Part shown: piece after piece, positions 36,615 through 50,205 of the stretch
How the letters are laid out: the number at the start of each line of letters is the position of its first letter
How positions within the stretch are numbered: the stretch's first letter is position 1
Source: Paraspadella gotoi
Lineage: Eukaryota > Chaetognatha
Direction: 5' to 3'
NCBI GenBank assembly: GCA_051294375.1
Contig: CM119268.1
Coordinates: forward strand, 8,165,468 to 8,229,467
DNA: 64,000 nucleotides
Translations under genes and position numbers: made by a program
Notes under the pieces: generated by a model
What the model was told of the DNA's origin: nothing
Database searches by the model: none
The model's input: only the letters and a program-made list of their open reading frames with translations

Positions 36615-36734
36615 CTTTTGTGTCATCATCTACTCGACCAGGGATCTCCAGTTGGAACGTGCCAAGTAAGGCATCCCATCTTGAAATTTCCCACTCGAAT
36701 CCAGATTCACACTTTTGATACGTCGCATCACCAT
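36615..36734 (-). pseudogene. Broken second copy of N-demethylase-like exon 1
   Basis: Second copy of exon 1 (true exon 28972-29094). It keeps the ATG and donor but has several one- and two-base indels, which break the frame, and no downstream exons. Read as sequence noise in a duplicate or as a decayed exon. Confidence 0.7.
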
Positions 36735-37844
36735 AGTTTATTATTTTCCGTTAGGTAATTATCAAAATTATCAAATGAAATTTGTCATTATTGTAACTGA
36801 AGCTTAAAATAAATAACGAGATTTATTAAATTCGGCAATTAAACCAAACTATAATTTTGGGTGAGTGAATTTGATTTCTCAATGTTGATAAGATTACAGA
36901 GGTAGAAATTTTTGAAAAACAGATAAAATTGTTGTTTTTTTAAACCGCACATTGAGAAATTTCTTTCGGTAAAATTCAAAACTTTTTCACGCGAGAAAAT
37001 CAGATTTCAATTTTTGTTTCTCTCTTCAGTTTTTGAGCGATGAGAACATAAACTGTGATAATGAGTCAGTAAGAACTCGTCCTCGATTCAACTTTGTCTT
37101 CGGTTATAATTAAGTCGAATTCGGATTAAAATTTACGACACAGTTAAAATAAAAGAAAATCCTTGTAACGAGATTTAAAAAGCAATATCATCTCCGAACC
37201 TCGGAGAAAAAAAGTTTTATAGTTTATACGAATTACATATTGAAACCGGCAAGGCGATTCCAAAAAGTTTATTAGTTTATTACGAATTATATAGTTGAAC
37301 CACGGCAGGCGATTCCAAAAAGTTTTATTAGTTTATACGAATTACATAGTTCAAACCCGGGCAGGCATCCATCGACCATGAACTTGGTCCTTAACACACT
37401 TCAACTCTGGGATACGCAAAAAATACTTCTTGTTTTTAACGGTCAACTTTGGTCGTAGAATTCGAATTTTGGATTATCTTGAAGTATCAATTATAATCTG
37501 ATTGTTGATGTGAGTTCGTCACTGTTTTTGTCATAAGATTTTAGCAAGGACATGACATTTTGTTTAGGATAAGCCATTGATAAAAAAAAATAATATTTAA
37601 ATTAAACATTAACAGTAATAACGAAACCCGAGCCTTTTAAACAATTTGTTAGTGTCATTGTTCACAATCAAAAAAGTCTCTCGAGGGTATATTTTTTATA
37701 CTTTCATTATAAAGATAATCCGCCTTTTTGATTTGAAGTCTTTTGTCATTTGTTGGAATTTCCCTGCCAGGAGAGACACGGACGATAAAAATAGAAGAAT
37801 CAGTTAAAGATGGAAATCATATTATGGCAGACCTGACGAGATGA

Positions 37845-37990
37845 CCAATGCCTAACGTCTATGTGACATCCAATTCAGGGATGGGCGAATTCGCCACTGT
37901 GGTCACGTCTGGCGTAGGGAGGCGCACGCGACAGGGTACACTGATTCAAGCGGACTTATTACGATAACACTAAATAATTCACGTCCTTCA
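37845..37990. other. Insertion in copy B, about 145 bases
   Basis: Sequence from about CTAACGTCTATGTGACATCC to TTCACGTCC is absent at the matching place in copy A (about 30245-30268). It is GC-richer than its surroundings. Confidence 0.75.
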
Positions 37991-40710
37991 CGTCCTCCTA
38001 TGTATTAAAATTGGAAGTGAGTGACTGTTAAGTCGGTTCATTGTTTAAAATTTCTGGACGGAATATTTAAAAAAAACATGGCGGTACATGTTCCAATTGT
38101 TCTTCTGTAAACAAATTACAGAGACCATTGGCAGAAGTCCTTTACAAAACAGAACTCCCGGTCCAAACCCCAGTTGGTGCCTCGTCTGTCCCACTTCCTC
38201 GATCCATCTGTTTACACTTCCAGCGTACCATTGATTCAGCCGTCTTCGTCGCCACTGAAGCGACACCAAGCGAACAACGACGAGACACAAATGATATACA
38301 ACAACGTCGTCATGAAATGGATATGGCTACGAAGCTCTTCCCACACGAGTTTGACTTGTGTTATTCCTTTTTTTTTTTTTTTTGCTATTCGTTACACGTA
38401 ACAAAACAATCATCGACCGACCAAATGAGCAACCAACTTTCTAATTACCAAATCATAATCTTATAGCCTTTATCGAGTCTAAATTAGATAAACTGATTGA
38501 CAAATAAGTTAAGAACAACTGAAAACTAATAGAGGAAAATCACCAACAACCAAGCTTCGCCCACTTATATGCAAAAAAAAAAAAAAAACAAAAAATTAAA
38601 AAAATAAAAGAGCGCCAAATCTGGGGCTTAAACGGTTTTTAATTTAGGTGAGAGTTCGGTGTTGATAAGACATAGGGCTTGACGATAACGAGTACGAGAA
38701 GATGATGATGTGGAAAAAAAGACGACGACGACGACGACGAAGACGACGACAGTAATTACGAAGTATTGGGCGACGAAGAAGACGACGACGACAACGACGA
38801 CCGTAACGACGTGAGATAAATCAGCGTGAGACTAGTAAGAACCTCGACAACGAATTCTCCAAAGGCCTTGCGTCTCCTTGCGTCGCTTTGCACCTCCCAG
38901 CATCGGTTTGCATCTCCCCGCATCGCCCTTATTCGATTCTGCATCGACCTTTATCGCCTTGAAGCGGGTTACATCGCATTGCAACTCCCTGTGTGTCGTA
39001 TTTGATCGATTTTGAATCGCTTTCCATCGCCAGTAGCCTTCTATCGATTTGCGTCGCATTGCATCGTATTCCGAAGCTTTAACACTAATAATCCGCTCTC
39101 GTTGTCCTCTATGCTCGCCTTGAAGCGAATTTCATTGCCTTCCATGTTTTTTCGTCCCTTTGCTTGCCTTATATTTTCTCACTCTAGACCCAGCTGTAAC
39201 CACTACACATTGAAGCCATAGTAGGTGGACAGCAGCAAAATTCATACAACCTGGCTACCTAGCTGTAACCATACACATTGAGCCATAGTAAGGTGGACAG
39301 CAGAGATTCATACAACCTGGCTACCTAGCTGTAACCACTACACATTGAAGCCTAGTAAGTGTGGACAGCAGAAAATTTCATACAGCCTCGCTACCCAGCC
39401 GTAACCTCTATGTTGATATGATTATGATTATTTTAGCTGATCGAATTTCACTCTTACAATTTACATGAACATTCTCATTAAATCTTTTATTTTTTTTCCT
39501 TATTTCTCCCCCCTTCTTTTTTCCATTTTTTCTTTCATGCGCCTTGCCTATCCTCGCCCTCTATCGTCTACCCTGGACATGCATACCTTACATAGTTTGC
39601 CTTGCCCAATTGCCTCTACATACTTTTTCATCCTCTCTCCACGCCGATTGGCTTTCATCGCTTTCAATACTTTTTCGCTTTACTTTTTTTTCTTCTCATA
39701 TTTCCTTCTTCCTTTCTTTCTTTAATTTTGTGGTTTTCTTCTTCTTTCTGTTCTTTTTTAAAACGTTTTACATGTATGTACGTATCTGTTGGTCGTCATC
39801 AAACGTTGTACACACACAACAAACACCCTGTTTTTTGAATAATTGAAAATTAACGGGTGCTAACAAAATTTTTTCAACCAAAATATAATAACAGAAGAAT
39901 AAAAAATATGTCCGAAGAAACTAAAGCAAAAAAGAAAAAAAAGAAGTAAAAAAAAAAAAAAGGAGAAAAAAGGAAAACATGAAAGGTGGGAACGAAGAAA
40001 TTCAGTAAGAGGAATTGAATCGGCAACGTGAATAGAAAATCTCCATTGGACGCCCCTCCACACCCCAGTTCAGTGTTCACCCATGAACCTCCTGTGGATG
40101 TCTTCACTCCTCATTATCTCACCACTAACCTCCTCTTTTTCTATTATGCCGATTGCAGAAACCGGGAGGGGGACGGGGTCGGTAACAGTTGCAAAAAATG
40201 AATTTACAGAATTTTCGCTTTTTAAACATAAAAAACAAAAAAAACATATACCCGCGAAATTACGCGGTTTTCATTTCTCCAAACTCAACCCAGCCCTCCT
40301 AGCCGTCCCCGTTCGTCAGTTCTACGGGTCTACGAAAAAAAAACAAACAAATATTTTCTTTTTTTTCCTCCTAAGATCGAGAGCGCGCTTACTTTTTCCC
40401 CCTACATTTTTTTTTTAATGTTTTGAAATTCTGGACCCGACACGAGTTAGTTTCAAAGCCATGAAATTAACGAGGGATTTATTTTCCTTTACGCTCGCGA
40501 GGAAAAGAGAAAAACCAGACGAACGACCGACGGGGCGGGGAGGGGGGGGCGGGGAGGGGGGGAAGACGCGTCAAACCGTGCGAAGTTTCTTTTTTCTTTT
40601 TTTTTTTTTTTTCCCAAAAAGTCTGAGAAGAAAAATGACGCCGGTGAGTTACGTCTTAAGGAGATGCTGCACCCGGAGCGTCTGGTTGAAGAGATGCCAG
40701 CATCATAGTG

Positions 40711-40952
40711 TAACTGATGTCTGAGCCATGGCGGCGACCCATCGAGAGTTGGTTTAAAATGCACAATCAAAGGTTATCTAGCTCGCGAGCGTCTGGGAAA
40801 ACCAGCACAATAGGCGGAGAGGGCCAGGGGAGGAGAGCGGGGAGGAGAGCTCGACCACGTCGAGTTGTCTAAACAAAGATTATGTAAATTAAATTTAAGA
40901 AAATAAATATAATCTCTTCTGTCAATGAACATCATTTTTTTTGCATATCAAA
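40711..40952. mobile_element. Insertion in copy B, about 240 bases
   Basis: Between CAGCATCATAGT and AGTAGTAGAAAAAC, copy B carries sequence missing from copy A near 33045. AGT at both borders could be a short target duplication. The 3' end is AT-rich (GAAAATAAATATAATC). Candidate small transposon or SINE-like insert; no class recognised. Confidence 0.5.
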
Positions 40953-41850
40953 GTAGTAGAAAAACATAACTATCACTCTTGCCTGAGCACCACAAGAGGC
41001 GCTGAGAGGAATATGTCAACTATTTCACAGAAAAAAAAACAAAGAACAACGAATGTGCTCGTTGTAGTTTAAAATATTATCTGGCTTGGGGCAAAAAATC
41101 TTAATTTCCAGTTCTCTATGACTAGAGCAGCAGAGGTGCTTTACTCTTCATTTCGTTTCCGAAAAAAAAAAGATAACAATATTAACGAAGGAAGGTATAA
41201 TACAGAAAAATGGATCAAAACTATCATCATGTCAAGAAATAGAACATTTAGATATTTCTTTTTGTATGTTTTACAGGGAAAACACGGACGGGGACATGGT
41301 TTTATTGTACTAGTAACAAAACTACGCATATGTACAAAAACGTTTTTCCCCCAAAAAATGACACTACATAAAAGACGCCTTTAAACTACAATATGAATTT
41401 GAGAGGGAGAGATCACAAAATGTTAGAATCATGAGTTTTCTTTTGTTTTTTTTTTTTTGTTGTTTGTTTTTATTATATTTTTTGTAATTTAACGGACAAC
41501 TCGTATATGGATAAAACTTCTGCACAAATCACGACAATGAGAGGTTTAGTTTCTTTTCTAAATTTGAGGAAATAATTTCGAGCCGTGACGTATCGAGAAA
41601 AAAATTTCCATTCAATGATTGAAGCCTTTTCGAGTACGTTATTCCATAAGAAATTATGAAAGAATTGTTTTCATCAAAATGAGCGAGCAAGAAAGCAATC
41701 GATCGACGGACATAACGTACTAAAGAGCGTAAAAAAGTTTTGTTTTGGTTGTATTAATTATAAATTATTACAAACAGTAGTAAATTTTTTTCGGCAGCCA
41801 AACGGATCAGATATATTCCTACAATTTTTTTCAAGAGAGAGAAGAGGAGA

Positions 41851-41924
<74 letters not shown>

Positions 41925-42176
41925 AGAGAAGAAGAGAGAGAGAGGAGAAGAGAGAAAGAGAGAGAGAGGAGTAGATATTTAGCAATAACAAAATTCGACT
42001 GATGTACACGATATAAAAAAAGATTCTTCAGAATTTTTACTATAAGTTAATTTTTTTTTTTATAAAAACACAAAAAAGTTGAGTATCTAAGACTGTGTGA
42101 TCAGACGTACGTTACGAGCGATTAAAAAAAATGGCGAATTCACTTTGAAATTTTTTAACTCTTTACTTTCATGAAG

Positions 42177-42201
42177 NNNNNNNNNNNNNNNNNNNNNNNN
42201 N
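42177..42201. other. Assembly gap, 25 N
   Basis: The gap sits exactly where copy B breaks off. Confidence 0.98.
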
Positions 42202-42700
42202 CGACAAAGGGCTCAGAGATGCGCACGAAATGGCTAATGACAATTTCTGCGCAATCTTGTTGGCAATTTTTGTGGCAAACTTCTGAAATCGTAAAGATTC
42301 GTAATTATCCTCATTTCCCGATATTTGCAATAAGGCTAAGGTTGGGATAAACATAGGTAATCTTGTTCTATTTGTTTGTCTATTCTTATTAATTTTTTAT
42401 TACAAAGTAAACTAGCTTCTATTCGTTTTGGTTTTGTTTTTTTTTTTTTTATATCGACGCACGATTTATTGTACGACTTTCTTTGTCCTTCCAATAATCT
42501 CGCCATAATGTATAACCCATTAACTCATTTCTTTGTTTTTTACTCTGCTGTCTTTCCCAATGACAGATGGCCCGTGCAAGGGCTACCTCGAACCATACCT
42601 AACCACATCATAATGAACCGTGCCCCCCTGAATCAAAACGATCTCAATCCACCGCTCAAACTCTCACCTCATTCCTATTAGCATCAATAAATTAACTTAT
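42202..42700. repeat. Second copy of the block's right flank
   Basis: From CGACAAAGGGCTCAGAGATG this follows 51707-52200 (CGCACAAAGGCGTCATGAGA) through CTCATTTCCCGATATT and the ATCGACGCACGATTT region, with many small differences. So the sequence right of the block also exists twice. Confidence 0.85.
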
Positions 42701-45700
42701 TAACCATCAATCACATTATATCTCCTTAATCAATTTACTATTACATCAACAATCTTTATCTCATATCATTCTTTTTTTCTTTCCTGTTTTTTTTTCATTT
42801 AATTTTCTATGATAGTTCTCTCTCCTCTCATCTTCATTCTTTTACTATTTTTTTATTTTATTCCCTTCTCTCTCTCTCTCTCTCACTCTCTCACTAAAAA
42901 CTTTTATATCAATCTTCTTCCTTACTTTTTTCCTACCCACACACAAAATTTCAGACTCCCAATCTATCCTCCAATTTATAATTAATTTAGTATTTATTAT
43001 TAAAATAATTAAAAATATTTTATTAAATTCTACTTATTTTTTTCCATTTAAAACTAATTTGCACTCACACGTTATTCCATCTTAAATTTTATATCCATTC
43101 TTTTATCACAACTTTCCTACCCCACACACAAAATTCTAATTCCAATCCAACCATCCAATTCACGCATTTATTATCCTTATTTTTCCTAATATAACTACTG
43201 ATCCTGGTGATCATTCCATTAATAATGATTAGACAGTAATACGTTTAACATATGAATGTATGGTTATGAATGTGATATAGTGTAGGACGAGTGTATGTAT
43301 GAGATCGGAGTAAATTGTGACTTAGGTATATATTAATACGATCGCGATGCATGTAAAAGCATATATAGAGTAAAGTATATATATATATATCTATATATCT
43401 AATCTAGTGAAATTATATTATATATATATCATATACTTATTATCTAATGATAAACCTCAACTGTTTGCCGGACCTCTATATATATATATAACCTAATATT
43501 GTTCTCACAGCCAGGCAATCTAACCTACCCACATACAAAAACCTTCGATCCCTACAGAAGTCGATAGCTACCTGGCATATAAAAGAAATCTGAAAAATCG
43601 AAACACAAATGCCTAGTAACAATAACAATATGCTCATTATCAATTTTTTCCAAATATATTGATATAAGTACCGTTTTAATTTATAATTATGCCATTTAAG
43701 ATCATCTATCTATCTACATTAACCCATAATAATAGCTCTATCTTATAAGAACTAATATCATTTATATCCATCAGCTCAAAAAATGCGCACAGCCCAATCA
43801 ATTATCTCCATGAATCCACACCACACCATTAATTATATCAATTTTTGTAAATTGCGCATCACATAATCCTACACTATAGAAATATATATGTTATTTGGAA
43901 TTATCGTCTAATATCTACTTAGAACTTTTACTATAAAAGCTTATCTGTCTACATACATACTTACTCTTTTATCTACCTATTGACACTGTTCTTTTTTAAA
44001 TTAAATTATATATTACAGTCTTCAGATTCCACTAAAAAGATTTATTCAAAAGTAGCTATTATATTAATTTAAGAATATATCTTAATTATTTTTAATATGA
44101 AGAATGACTTATAATTTAATTTCGTAAAAAACAATTTTTGTGTCAGAATTTTAGATCTGACTATGAACCAAATATTGAATTTTTGAAAAATCAGATTCAA
44201 GGCATTTCAATTTTGAACCATCTATGTTTTTCGTTTGATTTTCCTATTTTTATCCTAACACTATAAATAAATATATACTACCCGATATGGTCCGTTCACA
44301 GCAACATTTATTATATAAATCTTATTTACAGATATGAATCTCCTTTATCCATTCAGTTAGTAATTTAAATGTTCTAAATATAAAAACAGAAAACAAATGA
44401 CTTTCATTAAAATGTAATTCTAACTAAGACTTCAAAATATAAAACATCTACTTGATCTTCTACATTCACACAAAATATTATGGTGTGGATAATAAATTTA
44501 TAACAAAAACAAGCACGGTATTGTACCATCTCACAAATATTGAAAAATGATTATTTTTTTCAACATAAATTTCACTGTAGACAAACCCAACAATGTATCA
44601 CTACTATATGAAAACTACCTCATTATATAGATTTTAATATTAAACCTACCAGTGTTTATTTCTGTCTACATATTTTTTGCTTTTCATTTTAATAAAATAA
44701 TTCTATGATGTGATACATTTTGTTTACCAATAAAGCATTTCTATAGTCTTTCCTTTTCCAAATCGAAAGAATAACAAAAAAATAATATCCTCATGAAAAT
44801 TTTAACTCCAAAAAATGTTATACTTTAACTAGGTTTTAAAACAAATCCTGTCTTAAACATTTGTGGATTAAAATTTAGAAACTAGTTCAGAAATTGCCCT
44901 ATGATAGGGCTTAATTTGTACCTTGCCCACCATCCATTCTTTTCTTTTCAAAAGTTATGCAAAAAAAAATAAACTTTATCATCGGTAACTAAGGATTTGA
45001 ACTCCGCTAGTACAATCTTTGTAATATTGCAAAGCGGAGTATCTCAAGTTATCCCATTTGTATTATACCTAAATTCAAAAAAAACTAAAGAAAAATTTTT
45101 TATCATCTAGAGACATATCACTTTCAGTGACCCATCGTCTTACTCATATGGCTGTATGTAAGAATCAGAGAAACATAGTTATCTCGTCCAAATTTCAACT
45201 ACTGTATCATGTCAAGACCGAATCATTTGCATATTCCAGCATAACGTCAGGAAGGATGGCTTTATTAGTACAATCGTCAGACAAAGTAATCAATGACGAT
45301 AATTTTTTTCTTCATCACATAAATTATGCGTGATCTGTCTCTGCTGTAGTATTTTGGTAATATTTTACAGATTGTAAATACCTGAATCATGACGCTAGTG
45401 CCGATGGATCATCATATCACAATAGCTCTGGGCCATTCTCTGCAAATGAAAAAAAAAAGTCTTATAATTCTTCATGTCTCCCCGATTTTTAAGTCACAGC
45501 AATCTTTCTCCTATCTACCTTTTAGTAAATTCCATTTCAAACCTGTTGTATGGCGAAACCGTAACCGATTGTATGCTGAGTTTCGATGAAATAAAATGCT
45601 GCATGTGAATGAAATATTTCCATCACGCACGCTTCCAGCCTTCTCTGCCAATTTAATTTCCCGAGATCGTTGTGAACCAAGCATATGAATCCATATAGTG

Positions 45701-45800
45701 CCAACACAACAGCTAAAAAGTTATGATTATTGAGTTTTAAGAAGCCTTAAAGCATTACATATTCTATATTTTAAAAGAACCTCATTCGCGAGACCTCACC
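42700..45800. other. AT-rich sequence, no gene found
   Basis: Part of the insert in copy B. Includes TA-rich stretches (43375-43500) and a copy of the dispersed repeat with ACACACAAAATTTC (about 42925-43190). Open frames are short. Confidence 0.6.
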
Positions 45801-45925
45801 TCCCACGAAGCTCGCAAAAAAATGAAGAAACTCCAGCGCACCGGGATGTATAGCGTGTTAAGATGTTTCTTCCTGGATGTACAATGAGACAACGTTGCAC
45901 TCCCGTTCTTGAAGGACAAGCCGCT

Positions 45926-46369
45926 TCATTGTCCTTCTATCTCCGATTTCCCCGGCGAAGCTTTCGTCGATGTCACAGGTATCATTTTTGAATCGTACGT
46001 AGGCGTGGGCCGAGCGGCTCGTGAGAACGACGATGAACTCAGGTCTTCCTCGAAGTGGGCGACAACGCCGCCGACCCCGGCCGACGCCGTCCCGTTGCGG
46101 ACGATGACGAGCACTTGCCGTCTTAGCGCCACTCCTCGGTAGGGCGGCCGTATCTTGTTCTGTAGTCGGCGATTGCCGCCCGGCGCCGACCATTCCGACG
46201 CCCACGTCGGCACAGGATTGACTTGCTCCACGAAAGTAACCCATGTGATTGAGAGTCGCTGGGCGCGCGACGACGACCGCATGCGCCAAAATCCACGCCA
46301 TAGCGAGGAGCCGTTGAGACGCAGCGATTTTGGCGCTCGCGGTGAGTTTAATGCCCCCACCGCGCACAC
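45926..46369 (-). CDS. GC-rich exon candidate, strand uncertain
   Basis: A 147-codon open frame with mainly G/C third positions. The middle reads RQVLVIVRNGTASAG followed by VVAHFEEDLSS, which vaguely recalls SEA-type extracellular modules; this is a weak resemblance only. A second minus frame (45858-46367) has a hydrophobic stretch (AMAWILAHAVVVA). The plus strand is also open (46155-46631), with a good donor at 46342 (GCG|GTGAGT). Only one of these can be real. The segment lies in the sequence inserted in copy B. Confidence 0.25.
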   Translation of the reverse strand: MCAVGALNSPRAPKSLRLNGSSLWRGFWRMRSSSRAQRLSITWVTFVEQVNPVPTWASEWSAPGGNRRLQNKIRPPYRGVALRRQVLVIVRNGTASAGVGGVVAHFEEDLSSSSFSRAARPTPTYDSKMIPVTSTKASPGKSEIEGQ

Positions 46370-46799
46370 GTTCGGCTTCCCCGCGCGGGGTGCGTGCGTT
46401 CGGCGACCAAAAACTTCCGGCGCGAACCGAGGACTGTTTTTCTGGCGTCCCGAAACAGTTATTGATTATCAGGCGTCCGGACTTGAGGCGAGGCGAATTC
46501 CGGCGTTCGAATTGAGTCGAATTCCACGTCCGACAGGTTCGGCGTCCGCGATTGGAGAGTTAATGGTTAAACGATTTCCTCGTATGGGGAGTTCTGTGTG
46601 CGATGCGTCGTCGGGCTGGATGGAGTTTTGAGGGTGTTTCGAAGTTGGGAGAAGAGGACAAAAATGGAAATGAAGAAAATAAATGGTTGCATGTTGCAAA
46701 GGGCGTCGCTTTATTTTGACTATGTTTATCGAATTCCTCCCCGCCTTCTTTCTTCTCTCCAGATTCTTTTCCAGCATCGACTCTCATCTTAGCGCCAGA

Positions 46800-48400
46800 G
46801 AACAGCTTTTTTCCAGGTAATGGGCTACACTTTTAAGATGATGCGGAACCGTCTAATCATCCTCGACTCTTTGCCTTTACCGGGCGCGTCTTATTATAGC
46901 GCTAAGAGAGAGTCATTCTCTCTCGTACGTAATCGAAGCATTATTTAAGACTTCAAATTGCAAATTTACTTGGAGAGAATTTTCGTTAAATTTTTCAAAA
47001 ATTGCGTTGTAAAAGAAATTTCAAAAAAACCCCCAAGAGGTCAAAGAGAAAAGAGAGCGCCAAGTATATGAGTTAGAAATTTATTTTCACCAACATCGAT
47101 CTTTTTTCATGATGATTGATGATGAGCTGCTAATGCTGATGATGTGGTATTGATAAACCGCTTTGCAAAAAATATCTCCTACCTGTTAGCAGTTGAACCC
47201 CATTCAACCTTCGCTTGGGCTCAGACCATTTCTACCCTGTTATCTTTATGTTACAATTCACATGCAGCTCCCAACATATCCGGCCGCGATCGTTTAAACT
47301 CCTTATTTTTCTCTCTCACGAGACAAGAAACTTCCTTCCTACCTAGAGTTGCCTGGCGAAACGCCTGTTTTGAAGTATGCGCTCTAAGCAGATGCTGATC
47401 TTTTGACCAGCCTTAAAATTGTTTTAGTGATAGGAATGATAGTGAATGCGACTGAATTCGGTTCTACTAATAATAAAATTATAGATAAATAATTAAATGA
47501 TTTTAATTAACGTCCTATTCGTTTATTGGTGATTTTAAAATTTTACCCTCTCTGAAAATCTGAACTGATCGAACATCTCGCTATTTCGACTCCATAATAT
47601 GTATTCCCACTATCAGCTCATGTTTCCTTACCACGTCAAGAAATTCAATAAGACATTATCAAAGTCGAATGAGAGTCTGAGTCTTTGGTCTTCTCCGACC
47701 GCGGATTGGGCCGTCGAAAAATAAGTTTTCTTCGGCATCCTCCATTACCTTCGTTATCGTTTAAACGAAATTCTGGCAATATAACTTTGACTGAGGAAAA
47801 AAACCGTTATGGGAGATGTTCGTCGCAATCCTTCCTCTCCTCTCTCTATCTTTTCGAGAGTGAGATTGAGAACGGAGCAGAGAATTTGTGGTGATTAGAG
47901 AAAAACACGTGTCGGAGAGAAAAGAAAGCGAGTGTTACGCGAAGAATTTTTTCGTTGCGAAAGAGAGAGTGAGAGATATTTTTTTTTATTGCTGTTCTTT
48001 TTTGTGGAAAACAGTTTCATGCCATCGGCGATTTTTTTCTGGAGAAAAGGGGAGGTAAGATATAAAGAAAGTTTTAGCCAATTCCATCTCATTTCTCATT
48101 CTGTTCGAAATTTTAAATTGTGTTATTGCTGCGACTTATGTACCTACTAATTTTTGAAAGCCGTTTTTTATGTCTGAGCCTAGCTCATTCACTCTCCCTG
48201 TTCAACGTTTTTGGGTCTTGTCTCCTCTTTTTTTTTCTTCGATGAGTCATCCCTTCTCTTTCAATCTCTTTCTTTACCAGAAAAGTTAGAGGAAAACAGA
48301 AGAAAAAAACCACAAAGAGAAAAAGACACGCCCCTTTTTTTTGTCGAGAAGGCGAAATACGTCATTGTCAACTGAAATGCTCTCTACTCGTGGAATCGGA
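46800..48400. other. Mixed spacer, no gene found
   Basis: AT-rich with a purine/pyrimidine patch at 47880-47990. No splice-consistent exon was seen. Confidence 0.5.
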
Positions 48401-49412
48401 GGTAATAGCGGGCCCGAGACCTGAGGACGGTCGGTGGTGTGGTGGGTGCTAACCAGGTCGCATGCAAAGAACGTAAATCAATAAAATATAAAAACGTACA
48501 TAAGGTCCAAAATTCAGGCCATAGTAGGCTATGGAAAAAAGGATGAAGATAGGCATAACGGAATAATGGGCTAGAATGAGTATAAGCGCGAATAAGTGAT
48601 AAGATGAATTATATCAGGACTCAACAAAAAAGGAAGGAAACGAGGCGAAAAATGGCTAGTCGATGGACGTGACGAGTGGGGAAAAACGTGATGCCAATCG
48701 TCCGAGTCAGAAAATCAACCTAAAATCATACAAAATGAAATAGAGCCGCCCGGCAGGGAGAAATTGAAACGAATGATGCATCGCAGTTCCGGAAAATCAG
48801 AAAGGATATCGTCGTGAATCACCAAGTGAAATGAGGGGGGTAAGGCGAGAAATGAAGTGGAAAAGGGGTAAGAAAAAGGGGCCGTACGCAACACGAGCCG
48901 ACTGTGCTGACCTCCTGTAGTAGGTAGGGCCAACACGGGCCGAAAAAGCGCCAAATGCGTCCGGGTCCGACCTGCCACGAACGAAAGAAAGAGGGGGCAT
49001 GGCTGACGGTATGATTAAGATGCGTGGGAGTGGATAAAGAAATATAAATAACCCGGGAGTCGAGCGATGAATATATATGGGAAGTCCGGGAGGACCAGCT
49101 GAAGCTCGCGTGGGGCAGAACTGACCACGGGGGAAAAACAACAATGTGGCCCAACATGAACAAGTCTGAAGGCCCCTCGTAGGGCCGGTCCGTATAGATG
49201 CAGGGTGGTCAACCTAAGATCCCCCAACTGCCAAGCAAACTCGTACCTGTAGGCAAAACGACGTCGTGAAACCATCGGGCTATGGAGAAGTAGGACCTGC
49301 CGCATCCCCCGAAGGCCCGTAGTAACTGCCCGTAAGGCGACTGCCCGAACAGAGATATTCTCCTGGAAGTATGGTCTAACCGGCCTACAATTACAGTAGA
49401 GGAATGTTGGCA
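48400..49412. other. Compositional island before the copy-B junction
   Basis: About 1 kb with balanced base use and few long homopolymers, unlike the rest. All three minus frames stay open for long parts (for example 49015-49413 and 48797-49144), but none is recognisable. CCATAG-TAGG-CTATGG forms a small hairpin at 48519-48534. Confidence 0.4.
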
Positions 49413-50205
49413 CAAAAAAAACTTAAGACGATTCAAACAATAAAACAGAAACGAAACGTTGACAACGATTATGGTTAAGCGCAAAACAATCTGCTTTTTT
49501 TTCGACATAAAAGATTTTATATCAAAATAAAAATACCTATTACAACTTTTATATTATCATAAAAGAAAAAGCATTGTATGATAACGATGCTTATGAAACG
49601 AATTTTTTTTCACGAGAAAGAAATAAAAAATGACATTTTCGCTTTCAAACTTCTCTTCAATATTAAAAAAATAATATTTTCTATCATTCACGATGTTTAA
49701 ATCGTGAGTCTTAACCATACGCGGATTCCAAATTCGCACTCTACCGTCGAAACAATCATCTAAAAAACTCAGAAACATTCCGCACCGAGACTTTCATGGT
49801 GAGCACAAAAAAAAAATCTCACTTATTCCCAAGACGTTTTCTTCGTCACTGCGAGTCAGTGAGAGTCTGTGACCAAAATCACTCTTTTTTTTTTTTTTAG
49901 TCCGGAATCTTTGATTTTCGGCGATGGAATAAAAATATTTATCTCAATGGAATCCGTAGATTCGGGAGACGCGACGAGGCGAAAGGAAAATGCGAACTTT
50001 TAAAAGAAAATAAATCCAGTCGGTGGTTCGACTGCATCTCTCTCTCTATCTCTTTCTCTCCAGTCGAGAGAGAGAGAGAGAGTGCTTCGCGAAACCACCT
50101 CTTCATCTCCAGCACTCCTTCCCCCCCATCGCTACCACCACAACCCACCTTGCTTTTCCCGCTTTGTCCCCCTCCCTCCTCCAGGTGTTCACCCTCTCCC
50201 CGGTA

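Larger units (their letters stand above)
36493..42176. repeat. Duplicated block, copy B left part
   Basis: Matches 28851-34226 with scattered one- and two-base indels, often in homopolymers. It also has two larger insertions near 37845-37990 and 40711-40952. It ends at a 25-base gap. Confidence 0.95.
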
